A stretch of 64,000 nt of DNA from Muscardinus avellanarius (lineage: Eukaryota; Chordata; Mammalia; Rodentia; Gliridae). The stretch's first letter is position 1, and the number at the start of each line of letters is the position of its first letter. Under the pieces are notes generated by a model. That model was not told the origin of the DNA. It did not search any database and worked only from the letters and a program-made list of their open reading frames with translations. Positions 45,226-57,055 of this stretch are shown here, piece by piece. Where the stretch lies: NCBI GenBank assembly GCA_963383645.1, contig OY726566.1, positions 94,283,779 through 94,347,778 on the forward strand. The letters are read 5' to 3'. The position numbers were made by a program, and so were the translations under genes.

Positions 45226-46455
45226 GTAGGAGTGTGTGTGTGCCCACATGCTCTGTGAGTGCATTTCTTGGTTTTAGTTTCAGCAAAGGGGAACTTGACT
45301 TAGTAGGTCAATGATAGGGATCATACAGAAATGGGTGTATTACAGCAGATTTTGGGTAGTATAATTGGTTCTGAAAAAGATAGGGTATAGATACCAGTAG
45401 CAAACTATCAGCTTATGATGGGTCCTGAAGCATCCTTAAGACAAGAAGGCAGTCCAGCATCTGGGATAGAGGACTAACTATGGCTGCAGTCTGCTGGAGC
45501 CAGAGAGACAATGGTTCTGCCAGTCTCTGGCAGAAAAATGCCGGGAAAAGGAAGGATAGCCTAGGTCACTGGACAATGTTTTCAGGCTTTATGGACCAGT
45601 TCAGCTCTACTTGGAAAACACCAGGGGCTCTGTGTACATAGCTGTGAAACAATTTTAACCAGGTGTATATTCCATCATAAAATGGTATTTTATTCAGGTC
45701 ACCAGTAAAATAATCATTAAAGTACCAGATAGGTTAATATTAAATTTTTAATATATACACATAACAGAAAGAGGCAACACTACTTAATAATTTAGCACTT
45801 TTTAATTTCTTGTGTGGATGAAAGTGGAACATCAAAAGTTGTCTAAAGTAGTGAACAGAGACAGTTATTTTTGTAATATCTCTACTATATCAGAATTGAA
45901 TTTGTCATAATAGTCCTAATGGAGGCTAATTTAAAATAAAAAATCTTGATTTAAAAAAAATACAGTGCTTTGGGGGGCAGCAGGGAGCGGATGCATTTTC
46001 ACAGAATCATACATTAGCACCCTTAGATTCTTGTCCCAATTCGGTCCCCAGACCAAGTAATTCTGAGGAAATCACTTAAGTTTCAGTGTCTTTACCTGTA
46101 CAAGGGGCTAGTGTTTACTTTCTAAAGCTTTGTCAAAACTTTTTATTAGTCTAAGGTCCTTTGGAGTTCGTCTTTGCATTAAATGGGTTTATGATAATCT
46201 TTCTGAGCCACAATTGCACTATTTAAAAATTCCCATGGGAGACACTTCATGGAATAGACATGGGGTCCAGGATATGGTATTGTCACCTATCATAGTCTGA
46301 TAATTATGGAAACATTTTGCTATAGGACAATAGTGACCCCTGAAATTTTTAGCCTCTGTGCGTATCAGTGCTACAGAGACTACACTTGCTACTGACTAAA
46401 AGTTGCTTGCTTACTACTTGACAGAATCACCGATAAAACTACTCCCACCTTTATC
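45226..46455. other. intergenic sequence, nothing firm
   Basis: 46000-46110 faintly resembles MIR. Otherwise nothing recognised. Confidence 0.4.
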
Positions 46456-46471
46456 AATATCACTTATTTAT

Positions 46472-46683
46472 AGCCGGGTGTGGTGGCACACGTTTGTAAT
46501 CCAGCATTTGGGAGGCTGAGATAGGAGGATCGCTGTTCGTGGACAGCCTCAACTACTACTTAGTGAGGCCATTTGCAACTCAGTGAAACCCTGTTTCAAA
46601 ATAAAGACTAAGAAGTAAGGCTGGGTGGTGTAGCTGGGAGGTAGAATGCCCTTGGGTTCTACCCCCAGTACTGCAAAAAAAAA
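46472..46683 (+). mobile_element. B1-dID SINE with intact duplication
   Basis: Complete dimer flanked by an exact 13-bp duplication, atcacttatttat, at 46459-46471 and 46684-46696. Confidence 0.95.
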
Positions 46684-46826
46684 ATCACTTATTTATAAAC
46701 CAAATATTCTTGTGTATGATTCTAAAAGGTAGATGATACTTAATATTGGTACTTTATGTGACAAACTAGTATTCCATGAGGACTGATGACAACAATAAAA
46801 GTAAATCCAAAGAATAGATGCCTTTA

Positions 46827-46973
46827 AGCCAGGCATGGTAGTACATGCCTGTAATCCCAGTACTTGGGAGGCTGAGACAGGAATGTAGGTTAAAAGTCAG
46901 CCTCAGAAACCTCAAACTAAAAATAACAGGGCTAGGGTTGTAGTTCAGAGGTAGAACACCCTGGGTTAAATCC

Positions 46974-47027
<54 letters not shown>
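46827..47027 (+). mobile_element. B1-dID SINE with (CA)n tail
   Basis: Dimer with a shortened B1 half ('agccaggcatggtagtac' to 'atccctagtaac'), followed by about 48 bp of CA repeat (46980-47027). Confidence 0.9.
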
Positions 47028-47030
<3 letters not shown>

Positions 47031-47455
47031 GAGTCCAGAGTGAGTATCCCTAAATGTCAAATGCCATAAGACCCTGCCACTTATGAATGATTGTCTTTAT
47101 CCTCCACAGTATGGATGGTGAGCACTCCAAGTAGGGAGTTTTTATATTACACTGCAGTAGAAAAGTATTTTCCTTAATTTGTCCTCATCTGATATGGAGA
47201 AATGGAAGAAATCAAATGGGCAAGTGTCTAAGATTTGGAAGCTACAATCCTGAGAGTCCAAATTGGAAGCTGCCTCCTCTAGATTTTTGACCTGAACTCT
47301 AATTCATCTTGCACAAGTTAAAACTCAACTATCACTACAGAGGGCTATATCACATGCTGGGAGCTGTCAGGCCTTGGATTCATATTTTTGCAGAAGTAAT
47401 TGTGTGTTCTTTGTGAACAGAAAAGCAAATGAGATATAGAACTAGCTACAATTAG

Positions 47456-47457
<2 letters not shown>

Positions 47458-47500
<43 letters not shown>

Positions 47501-47660
47501 CACAAGGGCATTCTACTTCTGAGCTACACCCCTAGATTTATTTTATTTTGAAACAGGGTCTAAATTGCTGAGTCTAAGTTGTTGAGGCTCACCTGAACCT
47601 GCAATCTCCTCTCAGCCTCCTAAGTACTGGGATTACAGGTGTGTGCCACCACATCTGGCT
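47458..47660 (-). mobile_element. B1-dID SINE with (TTA)n tail
   Basis: A TTA repeat (47458-47498) is the inverted tail, then ID half, then B1 half ending 'gccaccacatctggct'. It is flanked by acaattaggt on both sides (about 47447 and 47661). Confidence 0.9.
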
Positions 47661-47671
47661 ACAATTAGGTC

Positions 47672-48375
47672 TTAATAAGATCAATTCCCAGTGTGCCACA
47701 ATGTAAAAAAAAAAAAAAGTGGCAAGATCATCTTTTCAAATATATGCATAATTATCATGAGGACCTGCTGACTGATCACAAACCTACTGGACTTTTAATG
47801 GTGGATACAAAACAATAGTTAGGGAGGCTTCTAGAAATCAAGGGAACTTCCCTTGTGATCAGACAAACATACCATTCCTTATCTCATCCAGCCAGAAGTT
47901 CTGACACATATACTTTGAAACTTTGTGTGGTAGTTCAAGCCTGCTTAGAAGCTTCCAGGGCCTGGTGCCAGGCATCGGGTGGCAAGCTAGTATTTTCATA
48001 GGTTTCTTTTGTTCAGTAATTGTGGCCTCCAAATTTACAATTCTCTCCCATTTTACCCCATCCTCCCTTTCTCTGTGCTAGAAGCTTCTGGGGCATTCGG
48101 TGCATCGTATTTCTTCCCCACCTACATAACTGTCAGAGAATTGCGTAAGGGAAATCCCTATAAAAGCAACAAGAGAAAGTAAGAATGGGCTACTGCCTTT
48201 AAATCGGGCACTTTACAGGCTTTCGTTTTAATCAAGACTTAAAAGTTTAAAAGCATGAGTACTTGTGCCAAAGTCCTCTGCGATGACTGCTGACTTCATC
48301 CCCAGGATTTAATCCTGAATTCCCCATGAGTTAAAATAAACTTCACCTCATCTACTCCAGGATTCCTCTGACGCC
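47672..48375. other. intergenic sequence upstream of BPGM
   Basis: No repeat or gene recognised. GC content rises towards the BPGM promoter. Confidence 0.4.
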
Positions 48376-48379
48376 CCTC

Positions 48380-48735
48380 TTCCTCGACAGGTGTTTCCTT
48401 CTGACGCGAAACACTTTCTAGAATCTCGGTCAGCAGAGCTCCTCCCAGGAATGGGGCTTTTCTATTGCCCCGGCGACGTTCTCAGGTTTGTTTCTCTTTC
48501 CCTAGCGCTAACCCGCCCACCGGCTCTAAAGTCACCCTCTTACTGGTCTACGTGTGTGCTCGTCTTTCCAGCAAGCCAATCAGAACCTCCATTCTTACCT
48601 CAGGGGTTGGAGAACGGAAAAGCCCTCGGTCAGTCCCGGGATTTGGGCGGGACCATAGATGAGCGACAGCTCTTTTATCCAATAGGCGGAGTCATGAGAC
48701 CTGCCCTTTCTGGCTCCTGGGCTAGAAAAGAGCGT
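48380..48735 (+). promoter_or_regulatory. BPGM: BPGM promoter within a CpG island
   Basis: CpG-rich block (about 48380-49200) amid AT-rich DNA. It contains two CCAAT boxes in NF-Y-like context (AGCCAATCAG at 48574-48583; ATCCAATAGG at 48677-48686) about 100 bp apart, with a GGGCGG Sp1-type box between them (48645-48650). No convincing TATA box is seen. The arrangement fits a housekeeping-type promoter; the red-cell-specific control known for BPGM is not evident here. Confidence 0.75.
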
Positions 48736-48824
48736 CGATGCCGGCGGCAGCAATGAATCCTAGGAGGTGCTGGTTTCTCTGCTGCTCAGAGGAGCGGCGG
48801 TCGCTGCCGGTGGTCTCGTGGCAG
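48735..48824 (+). other. BPGM: BPGM exon 1 (5' untranslated)
   Basis: The 3' end is set by a consensus donor, GGCAG|gtgagt (intron from 48825). The 5' end is an estimate, since the transcription start cannot be read from sequence. BPGM in other mammals has a non-coding first exon in a CpG island followed by an exon carrying the start codon, and this layout matches. The exon contains two in-frame ATGs (48738 and 48753) that open an upstream ORF across the splice junction. Confidence 0.65.
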
Positions 48825-49449
48825 GTGAGTGGTTTTGTTTTAGAATGCGACGGTTGCGAACCTGTTCATTTTTAAATGGTACGGTGTCTTATTTTGATGT
48901 GCGGAGGCTAGTCCCTATACTCCCCCCAATGTAGTCTTTGATGGGAATCTGGTGACCACTCCGCCCTGAAGCCTCGACCCTCCGGCGTCCCCGAGGTCCG
49001 CCTCGGCTCTCTCTTTCCCAGAATGCTCCTCTCGGGCGGGCACAGTCCTGTCACCCCCTCCCTGGTAGTGGTGGCTTGGTGGCAGGGATACATCGAGTTG
49101 AAGGGAACTCCTCCTCTGGGTGTCTGTGGCCCGGAGTGGCAGAGCCTTGCTTCAAATTCCTTAGGAGGAAGCAGGGCTCTCCCTGCCACTGGATTTAGGG
49201 CAATGACAGACCTGGCAGTGTAAGTGTTAATAGACAGAAAAAGAAAAAGAAAAATCTTGAATGCCATGAAAAGAAAGGAGGTGAATATAAGTAATGGTTT
49301 CAGGAGCCAAATCACAGGTTCACAGAAGCACTTTAAAAAAAAAAGGATAATTTTCCTTCTCTTATGAGGGATGGGGATCGGTATTGCAATAAAGTAAAAA
49401 GAAAAGCAAACTGCAGTTAACAGTTACATTTTGAAGGATAATTGTTTGT

Positions 49450-49653
49450 TAGTTTGTTTTTAGCAATACTGGGGATGGAACATTCTACCTCCGGGCTACA
49501 CCCTCAGCCCTATCTTTTATTGTTTATTTTGAAATAGGGTCTCACTGAGTTGCAAAGGGACTCACTAAGTAGCTAAGTCTGTCTGCAAACCGCCATCCTC
49601 CTGTCTCAGCCTCCCAGATGCTGGAATTACAAGCGTGCACTACCACGCCTGGC
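49450..49653 (-). mobile_element. B1-dID SINE, antisense (intron 1)
   Basis: 'aatactggggatggaac' (ID) to 'cactaccacgcctggc' (B1). Flanked by aaggataattg / aaggatcattg. Confidence 0.9.
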
Positions 49654-49889
49654 AAGCAAGGATCATTGGGTTTTTAGCTAACTTCTATTCCCCTACTGCT
49701 TCTCTTCTAATGATGTAGGATTCATAGCTTGTGAATGGCGCTGGAATGTTAACTAACTGAATGTGGACTCCTTCAGAAAAAAAAAAAAAAAAAAGATTAA
49801 ACGTGTGCTTCACCAGTAAGTGTAAGGTTTTCTAGAATGAAAGCAGAACTCGTGTCAATTTGTCTTTTATTTAAAAACTGTCTTCCATG

Positions 49890-49985
49890 AGTCCAGAGAC
49901 TAAGTTTTCTTTGTCTTTATATTCTTATAGCACCTCACACATCATAGATGCTCCCCAGATGGTAGTGAATTTTATTCAAATAAAC
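49890..49985 (+). mobile_element. possible L2 3' end (intron 1)
   Basis: 'gagtccagagactaagttttc' and 'tagcacctcacacatcatagatgctcc' resemble the terminal part of L2. Short and diverged. Confidence 0.4.
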
Positions 49986-50180
49986 AGCATAGAAAAAGGA
50001 GCTCTGGGTTAGAAGTCAAGACACCTTAGTTTTAGTCAGGAAGCTGTTAACTATTTTTGTGATCTTAAAAGTAATTGCAAATCTGACTCCTAATTTTCAT
50101 ATCTTTAAAAAGGAGAAGTTGCATTAGGTTATTTCTGGAGCCCGTGGCTGTTTTAAAGTCTATTTTAAAATAAAGATGAT

Positions 50181-50273
50181 TAGCTGGGCGCTGCAGTGCA
50201 CACCTGTAATCCCAGTACTTCAGAGACCGAAATAGGAGGATTACAGGTTCGAGGCCAGCCTCAGCAATTTAGC
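50181..50273 (+). mobile_element. B1 half of SINE (intron 1)
   Basis: 'agctgggcgctgcagtgcac' to 'gaggccagcctcagc'. Truncated before the ID half. Confidence 0.82.
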
Positions 50274-50894
50274 AATCAGTGCTAGTGTTTGGGTCTTTTA
50301 GTCTCTCTCCCTCCTTTGCATTCTACAGTTCGTTGTGATTAAGAAGCATATTCTATTTTAAATACTAATGGGTACATCCAAATTCATCCATGCATTCATC
50401 TTTGTGTGTCTGGTGCCTGGAGAACAGAGGCTACAAAAATATTTGAGCTGAAAGGTTTCCTGAATATCTTTGGAATGAAATCGAAACAAAGGGATGTTTA
50501 TATGGGAAAACAGGGCAAAAAGTATTAATAACAAAACTCTGCTTGAAACTTGGCTACAGAGATGGGGAAAATGTTCTTTATAGAATATATATTTAAATAT
50601 TGACCATTCTACTAAAGCTTGTGATTGCAGAGTATTATTTAGTGTTTGTTGTGCTGCTTGGACTGTTTCCATCAACCTCTTCCGCCCACATCATTTGATT
50701 GCATTCTTCTTTCCACCATCTAATTTAAAATTCCCCTCTCTAACCCCTCTCCTCATTTTACTTTATTCCAGAGTTTTGCCTTGATTCATACTATCAGCCA
50801 GGTAGGATTGCTCTGATGGGTTGAAGCCGTGTGCCAGGCTTAACGAGTTAGTCAACATCTGTTTTCTTCTACCTCTCGCTTTGGTAGAGAGCTT

Positions 50895-51050
50895 CACCAT
50901 AATTCATTTAATATTTCTAACGGTTCCATGAGAACAGTAGCTTCATTATCCTCATCTTTATGGATATAGAACCCGAGGGCCAAAGAATTTAACATATTCA
51001 AGAGCATACTGCCAGTAAGCAACAGAGCTGGGCTCATGTGTAGGTTTTGA
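50895..51050 (-). mobile_element. MIR SINE, antisense (intron 1)
   Basis: 'aattcatttaatatttctaac', 'cattatcctcatctttatgg', 'caaagaatttaacatattcaag', 'gtaagcaacagagctggg'. Confidence 0.75.
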
Positions 51051-51371
51051 GCTTTTGGGATCTGTATTTACTCAGCTGATACTGTAGGGAAGTGATCAAA
51101 GACTGGAGGAGTCATGGGTGGGTGTTTTGCACAGTGGTGATGCCAGGCAGGCTGGAGCAAGCACCATGGACCAGTTAAATTCGCATCCCTTTGCACATGT
51201 GTTTCTCTTCCCTATGAGTAGGGGTCTACCTGTTATTCTTAGTGATTCATAGGGAATGTTAGAAGGTGTAAAGTTGGAGAAGCAGTCACCTGTGAGTGAT
51301 GGTGTTTGCTCCTGGTAAAGGGATGTTCTTATAATTGCAAATAGAATGGAAAAGTTAATGTAAAACTTTAT

Positions 51372-51553
51372 AGCTGGGCATGTGGCACATTCTTATAATC
51401 CCAGTACTTGCGGGACTGAGACAGGAGGACCACAGGTTCAAGGACAGCCTCGGCAAGTAATGAGACTCTCACCAACCTAGTGAAAAAGGGTTGGGGGTGT
51501 AGCTTGAAGGTAGAATGTCCCTGGGTTAAATCTCCAGTACCAGAAAAACAACA
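51372..51553 (+). mobile_element. B1-dID SINE (intron 1)
   Basis: 'agctgggcatgtggcac' to 'aatctccagtaccag' with an A-rich tail, flanked by aaaacttta on both sides. Confidence 0.9.
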
Positions 51554-51892
51554 AAACTTTAGGGAAAATAATATACCATAGGATAATAAGTACCTTTAGT
51601 TATAGTCATGTTTGAGCTTTTATATTGAACTTGATTTGGGGGAAGGCATATTTTGTTAAAGATACCTGCAGTTCTAAAGGACTAAGCACCAGATTTAATT
51701 TCCCTTGAGAACTGTTCTTTTTTGAATTAATCAGAAACATGGTTAACTTCTCTTTCTCAGTCCTCAAATATAGCCCGCCCATGTTTTATAAAGTTAAGAT
51801 TCCTAGTGGAATATAAAAGTTGCATAGAGTTGTGCAGTGATGATTGGACAAAGGGAAACAGCTGAGTGTTATGGGGAAGCAATCAGGTTTTA

Positions 51893-52040
51893 TTTGGGGG
51901 GTGGGGGTACTGGGGATTGGGTACCTCTGAGCTACGTCCCCAGCCCAATTTTATTTTTTATTTTAAAACAGTTCCTTGCTAAGAGCCTCCCTAAGTTGCT
52001 GAGGCTGGCTGCAAACTCACAATCCTGTCTCAGCCTCAAT
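51893..52040 (-). mobile_element. B1-dID SINE, partial (intron 1)
   Basis: 'ggtactggggattgggtacc' to 'cctgtctcagcctcaa'. The end of the B1 half is missing. Confidence 0.85.
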
Positions 52041-53870
52041 ATTTAAGTGTAAGCTTTAGATCAAAGTGATTCTGGCCCTACGTCCCTTGCTTTTTATTGC
52101 TTAACATTATATTATTGATCAATTTTTTTTCACCCAGGTTTTGGAAATGGAAGAAAAATCAAGTTTTTAGGCTGGAGTTTACCCTGTAATTTTTTTTTCT
52201 CACCTTTGTGATACATTTCATGAGTTGTGATGAGCCCTACACATTTATTTTTCATACATGGAAGGAAGGGAAGAAGCAGAGTTCTAGGAATATTTCAAAG
52301 TCGAGAGACAAGATGGGCCTCAGTTATGGGGGTGCAGGGTATGTGAAGTTGTGTGGTTTATTAAGAGCAGGAGTAGGGAGCAGCAGCAGAATGGTCATGC
52401 CATGGTTGTTGAAACTCCTTTGAGCATCTGAAAATATTATACAAGTCACCTCGGTAAATGCAGCGGCTTACATGCACCTGCTTACGCTATTGACCCTCCC
52501 CATCCCTGCCTTGCCAAGGAATGCTAATCTCAAAGCATAACTTCACCATTATGGTGGCATTTATGGAAAGAATATATTTTTTTTTGCTATAGCTCATGGA
52601 GACGGAATTTCTATACATATGTAGCAAAAGGTTTTTGAAAGTCTTAAGTCAACTGCAAAATGTGTCTTCTGCATCACCTGGGTGTTTCTTTATTACCATG
52701 GCAATCGCATAGCACCCGCTTCTGAGCAAGCAGACGTTCGCCTGAAATGGACGCTCCGTGGTGTAATTTATGAAGATGTCTCATAGGGGTGAAGCATGTC
52801 TAAAGAACAGATTATATTTTGACGGTAGTTTACAAAATGAATCACTTTTCCCCTATGGTTTGACCTTGAACTTATTTCTGAATAATCCAATTAAGTGAGT
52901 CAAGTACTCTGATTTAGTTCAGTATTGTTTTCTGTGTGGGATAAAACCAATTATGAATGGAATTCCATTATTCAAGGTACTTGCAGTTCTGGCCCCAAAT
53001 AATATCTGATGATTTAATAGTGCTGGGTATATCTCTTGACAGGATGCTTCGCTAAGGTTAAACCGCCGAAGTGATTAGTAGATCTGAGTGTGGGACCCAG
53101 CTAAGAGGGATCTGCATACCTTCGGAACCTCCACTACCTGTTTTTGTACAACCCATAAGCTATGATTTTTTTTTTTTACATTTTAGTAGATTGAAATGAA
53201 TCCAATAATAACAGTAACACATGTTGATGAAAATTATATGAAACTCTTAATTTGGGCATCTATACATTAAAATTTTATTGGAATACATCAACATATATCC
53301 ATTCTTGTACTGTCTACAGCTGCTTTCAGCTGTAATTGTAGAGTTATACAATTGTGCATAATTATGACAGAAATCATATACCCCACAAAGCCTAAAACAT
53401 TTACTCTCTCATCTTTTATAGAAGAAGCTATTAATCTCTGAGCTGTGTCTTTCACATTTATCTCCTTCATTCTATTTTAACAGCCATTATTTCAGTCTAG
53501 ATCTTCATTATATGTTACCAGAAATATTACAAAAACTTTATAACTAGTATTCACACCTCTGGTTTGTTCTCTCTCTCCTCTGTGCTGCCTGGTCCTCCTT
53601 AAACGAATGCTATCTAACCTTTAATATCTCAATATTTATGGAAGGGTCTGTATTTTTTGGCACAAAGTTCTCCCTAGGCCTCTATTCAGTCTTATCTTTC
53701 TAGACTGGTCTCCTCCTACTTCCTGATTATACCCTATACTTAGGGTGACCATATAATTTTCCAAATGGGACACTTAAGTGTGAAAGGGGCCCTAGCACTA
53801 ATTATGTTGGGAAAGGAAATAGGCCTGTTTTAGCAAATCGGGATGTGTTCTTTATAACTCGAGCCAGTCT
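52041..53870. other. intron 1 sequence, nothing recognised
   Basis: No exon signal or RNA gene recognised. Around 53742-53800 ('agggtgaccatataatttt') a short old DNA-transposon-like stretch is possible. Confidence 0.4.
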
Positions 53871-53879
53871 GAATGGCTT

Positions 53880-54094
53880 ACTGTTCTGTATGTGCACCTG
53901 TTCCTTTGCCTCTACTTGTCTTTCTCTTAAGCTAGAATTCCTTTCCTTTTATTTTTCTACAAACCTAAATCTTAAATATTTTTCCAAATCCAGCTTAAAT
54001 GTTACCGTGTCCATGAAGGCTTACTCAGAAATAATCGCTCCCTTTCCTTTATGAGTGGAAGTACTTCTCATACTTGAATTACTTTCAGCTGTAG

Positions 54095-54144
<50 letters not shown>

Positions 54145-54262
54145 TCCTCTCACTGGTTTCTTGACATAGAATGTGTTGGATTCCATATTCCTCATAGGCT
54201 CTACCTTTTTACTGTGCCTAGATGGGGTTTGTAGCAGATGTTTAAAGAATGAATGAATTAAT
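53880..54262 (+). mobile_element. L2 3' end (intron 1)
   Basis: 'ccagcttaaatgttaccgtgtccatgaaggct', then 'gtgcctagatggggtttgtagcagatg', then 'aaagaatgaatgaatt', the order of the L2 terminus. A CA repeat (54095-54142) sits inside it. Confidence 0.7.
54095..54142 (+). repeat. (AC)n microsatellite
   Basis: About 48 bp of perfect AC inside the L2 fragment of intron 1. Confidence 0.95.
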
Positions 54263-54394
54263 TAATTAGGTTGGAGAGACTGATGAATATTTGAGGCTTT
54301 CAATATATGAAGTATTCATTTTAATGTGATTAAAGTTGGGTTTTCAAGAATCAAGGGCTCACCCTTGGGTTCCAGTTTACCCATGCTTCGGGGA

Positions 54395-54600
54395 CCAGTC
54401 TGCCTGATACTGAATTCCAGCTCTGCAAGTTACAGCCTGTGTTATCTTGGGCAAGTTGGGCTCTTCTCCTGTTTCTCCGTCTGTAAACTGGGGGTTCCCA
54501 TAGAAGATACTCCGTGGTATGTTGGTTCGGGGTTCAAACAGTCCCTAGCACTTGGCAAGCATTCTATGAATGTTAGCTACTGTGGTCAGTATCATCATCA
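54395..54600 (+). mobile_element. MIR SINE (intron 1)
   Basis: 'gaattccagctctgcaag', 'tcttgggcaagttggg', 'gtttctccgtctgtaaactggggg', 'tccctagcacttggcaagcattc'. Confidence 0.8.
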
Positions 54601-54786
54601 TAGAACTGTCACAGTGGGTAACAAAGTTCAGAGACCCAAGACCTGTAGCAGCAGAAGAGCCGGAGGAAAGCAGCACTGAGAGAGCTTGGCAGACCCCACC
54701 CCGTGAAGTAGTCAGCTCCAGAGGAGTCAAAGCACCGTGCATCCTGAGAGAAGACCATCTCCATTAAGATGATACAAATCTGCAGT

Positions 54787-54996
54787 CTTGTTTTGTTTTA
54801 TTGCGGGTCTGGGGATGGAACCCAGGGGCATTTGACCTCCGAGCTACACCCACTGCCCTGTTTTTTATTCTTTATTTTGAAACAGGGTCTCATTACGTTG
54901 CAGAGGCTAAGTAGCTGAGGCTGTCCGCTAACTGCGATCCTCCGGTCTCAGCCTCCCAAATGCTGGGATTACAAGCGTGTGCCACCATGCCTAGCT
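54787..54996 (-). mobile_element. B1-dID SINE, antisense (intron 1)
   Basis: 'ggggatggaacccagggg' to 'gccaccatgcctagct', flanked by the duplication aaatctgcagt (54775-54785 and 54997-55007). Confidence 0.93.
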
Positions 54997-55246
54997 AAAT
55001 CTGCAGTTTTCTGGGAGATCATTTTTTGAGAGGTCTAGGCACACATTAGGTGTTGGGGACTAAAAAAGTAATGGCTGGGAGGAAGGGAGAACAATGGGGA
55101 GAGAAGAAAGGAAGGATGAGGTAGAGTCATGTAAAAGATGTTTGTTTAGTAAACTTTTCCCAACTTTAAAAAGGAAGAAACTCTGTGGAATGATAATCTA
55201 CTAACCTGCATGACCCTTTTTCAGCATGAAGAAAATTACTGATTAA

Positions 55247-55453
55247 TACCTGGCGTGGTGGCACACATGCTTGTAATCCCAGCATTCGGGAGGTGGAGAC
55301 CGAAGGATCTTGGTTTGGGGACAGCCTCAGCTACTTAGTGAGGCCCTTCGCAACTCAGTGAGACCCAGTTTCAAAAATAAAAAGACCAAAAAATAGGGCT
55401 GGGGGTGTAACTTGGAGGTACAATGGCCCTGGGTTCCATCCCCACTAGGAAAA
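55247..55453 (+). mobile_element. B1-dID SINE (intron 1)
   Basis: Complete dimer flanked by an exact 15-bp duplication, aaaattactgattaa, at 55232-55246 and 55454-55468. Confidence 0.95.
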
Positions 55454-56184
55454 AAAATTACTGATTAAAATTAGTGCTTAAGTGTCAGCCTCTTTTGCTG
55501 AGGGATAGAGAAGGAACCTTAAGAACCATCTGCAGGGCGGTGAACTTGACTACAAATGAATCAAAACAAAACATGAAGCTTGAGGTTTTAAAAAGGGCAC
55601 TTTCAGTTTGGGGATAGTGCTTTATGTTCTTAGTCGGGGGTGTGACTGCTGCTTAGCTGGACATTGTGCCTGGAGGTCTGTAGTGAGCAGTAATGGGCTG
55701 AGACCTCCTTTCTGCTCACTTTGTTTAGAAGCATTTTATGAAATGGAGGTCCAGGCTTGGAAAGATAAATTGTGACTGAAGATGCTTCTTTTAATTGAAG
55801 CCAAGCTAGCCTCCGTTCTCAAACCAACGCCCTGAAATCCTCGTTGTCGAGAAAGAAAGAGCACAGGGATTGGAGGCAGAAGACCAGATCACAGTCCCAG
55901 TTAGCCGTTCAGCACTCAGAAGTTTTTAAGCAGTCTATCAGAATCTCCATTTTCTCTGTAGAGTTTATGGCCATCTACAAACATACTAAACTTACAGTGC
56001 AGAAGTACAGGGCACAAGGCTATCCTGGATAATTCTTGGCTTCTGCTTTGCCATTATATACAACGGGGTTCTTGAATACAAGCCTGTAACATCTTACCCC
56101 TGCCAAATGGAGGATTTTACTTTGGTGGTTACTTCCAAGACTGTCAAGCTTTAGTCTCAGTAGTACAAGATAATACTTTCTGTC

Positions 56185-56300
56185 TGTGTTTGATTCAATC
56201 AGTACACCTACTAAATGACTTGTGTGTGATATGCTAGGCTCTAGAGATATCGCAGTGACTAAGACCTGCCTCGGTCTAGCATCTTGGTCTAGCAGCGTGT
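56185..56300 (-). mobile_element. possible L2 3' end, antisense (intron 1)
   Basis: 'ttgattcaatcagtacacctactaaatg' then 'tgctaggctctagagatatcgcagtgac' resembles the antisense L2 terminus. Confidence 0.55.
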
Positions 56301-56496
56301 ATATAGACACTCAGCAGCCCCTTGCACATAATCATCAGTTACTTAAATAAGAAGTCGGCTTGTAGTACCAAGAGGAGAGAAGAAAGTTTCATTTACCTAA
56401 GATGGAAACACTAGTTTGGCACTATGCCTTATATTTACCACCTGTACATCCGAATGAGAGAAGGGGTATATTTGCATAGTTTTTGTGGCTGCTTGA

Positions 56497-56498
<2 letters not shown>

Positions 56499-56538
<40 letters not shown>
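56499..56538 (+). repeat. (AT)n microsatellite
   Basis: About 40 bp of AT in intron 1. Confidence 0.95.
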
Positions 56539-56540
<2 letters not shown>

Positions 56541-56986
56541 AAATAGAATTGTCTTTATCTGTTAAGCAAAGCAAGCAAATATAGCAGGTTTAAGATCCTG
56601 CAAAGCTTGGTGGTAGGTGCCTGAGTGTTCATGTTACTACTTTTTTTGTTCTTTTGATAAAGTTCATAATCAAAAGACAATAAAGTGCTTCTCTGTATGG
56701 AATGTGTCCACCATACTCTTTTATTTGAAGGGAGAATAGCTTCATTAGGTGTTTAGCCTGGAGGCTTCTTACTTAACATGACCAACTAAGGGTCGGGGTG
56801 GAGGGCGATAGGGTCTTTATTTCCTCCAAGCACCTCCTCCACTACCACCAGAAAATGAAAGAGTAATTGGCTACAAAGATGAATCCTTTGTAACCTTTGA
56901 AGCCTGAAGCTTCTCCTACTTGGTGGGTTGGGATTTTTAAAGAAAGAATATAAAAATATCTTTTTTGCAAATTAAACACACACATG

Positions 56987-57053
<67 letters not shown>
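56987..57053 (+). repeat. (TC)n microsatellite
   Basis: About 67 bp of nearly perfect CT/TC in intron 1, with one 'cc' slip near 56996. The opposite strand is a long GA tract. Confidence 0.95.

Positions 57054-57055
<2 letters not shown>

Noticed and set aside
1..48000. Search for AKR1B-family exons (upstream neighbours of BPGM in human and mouse)
   Set aside because: None of the aldo-keto reductase motifs appears in the reading frames, so those genes must lie outside the window.
48391..48756. 121-codon ORF over the BPGM promoter
   Set aside because: It overlaps the CCAAT/Sp1 promoter and exon 1; CpG islands commonly keep long chance frames. No known protein.
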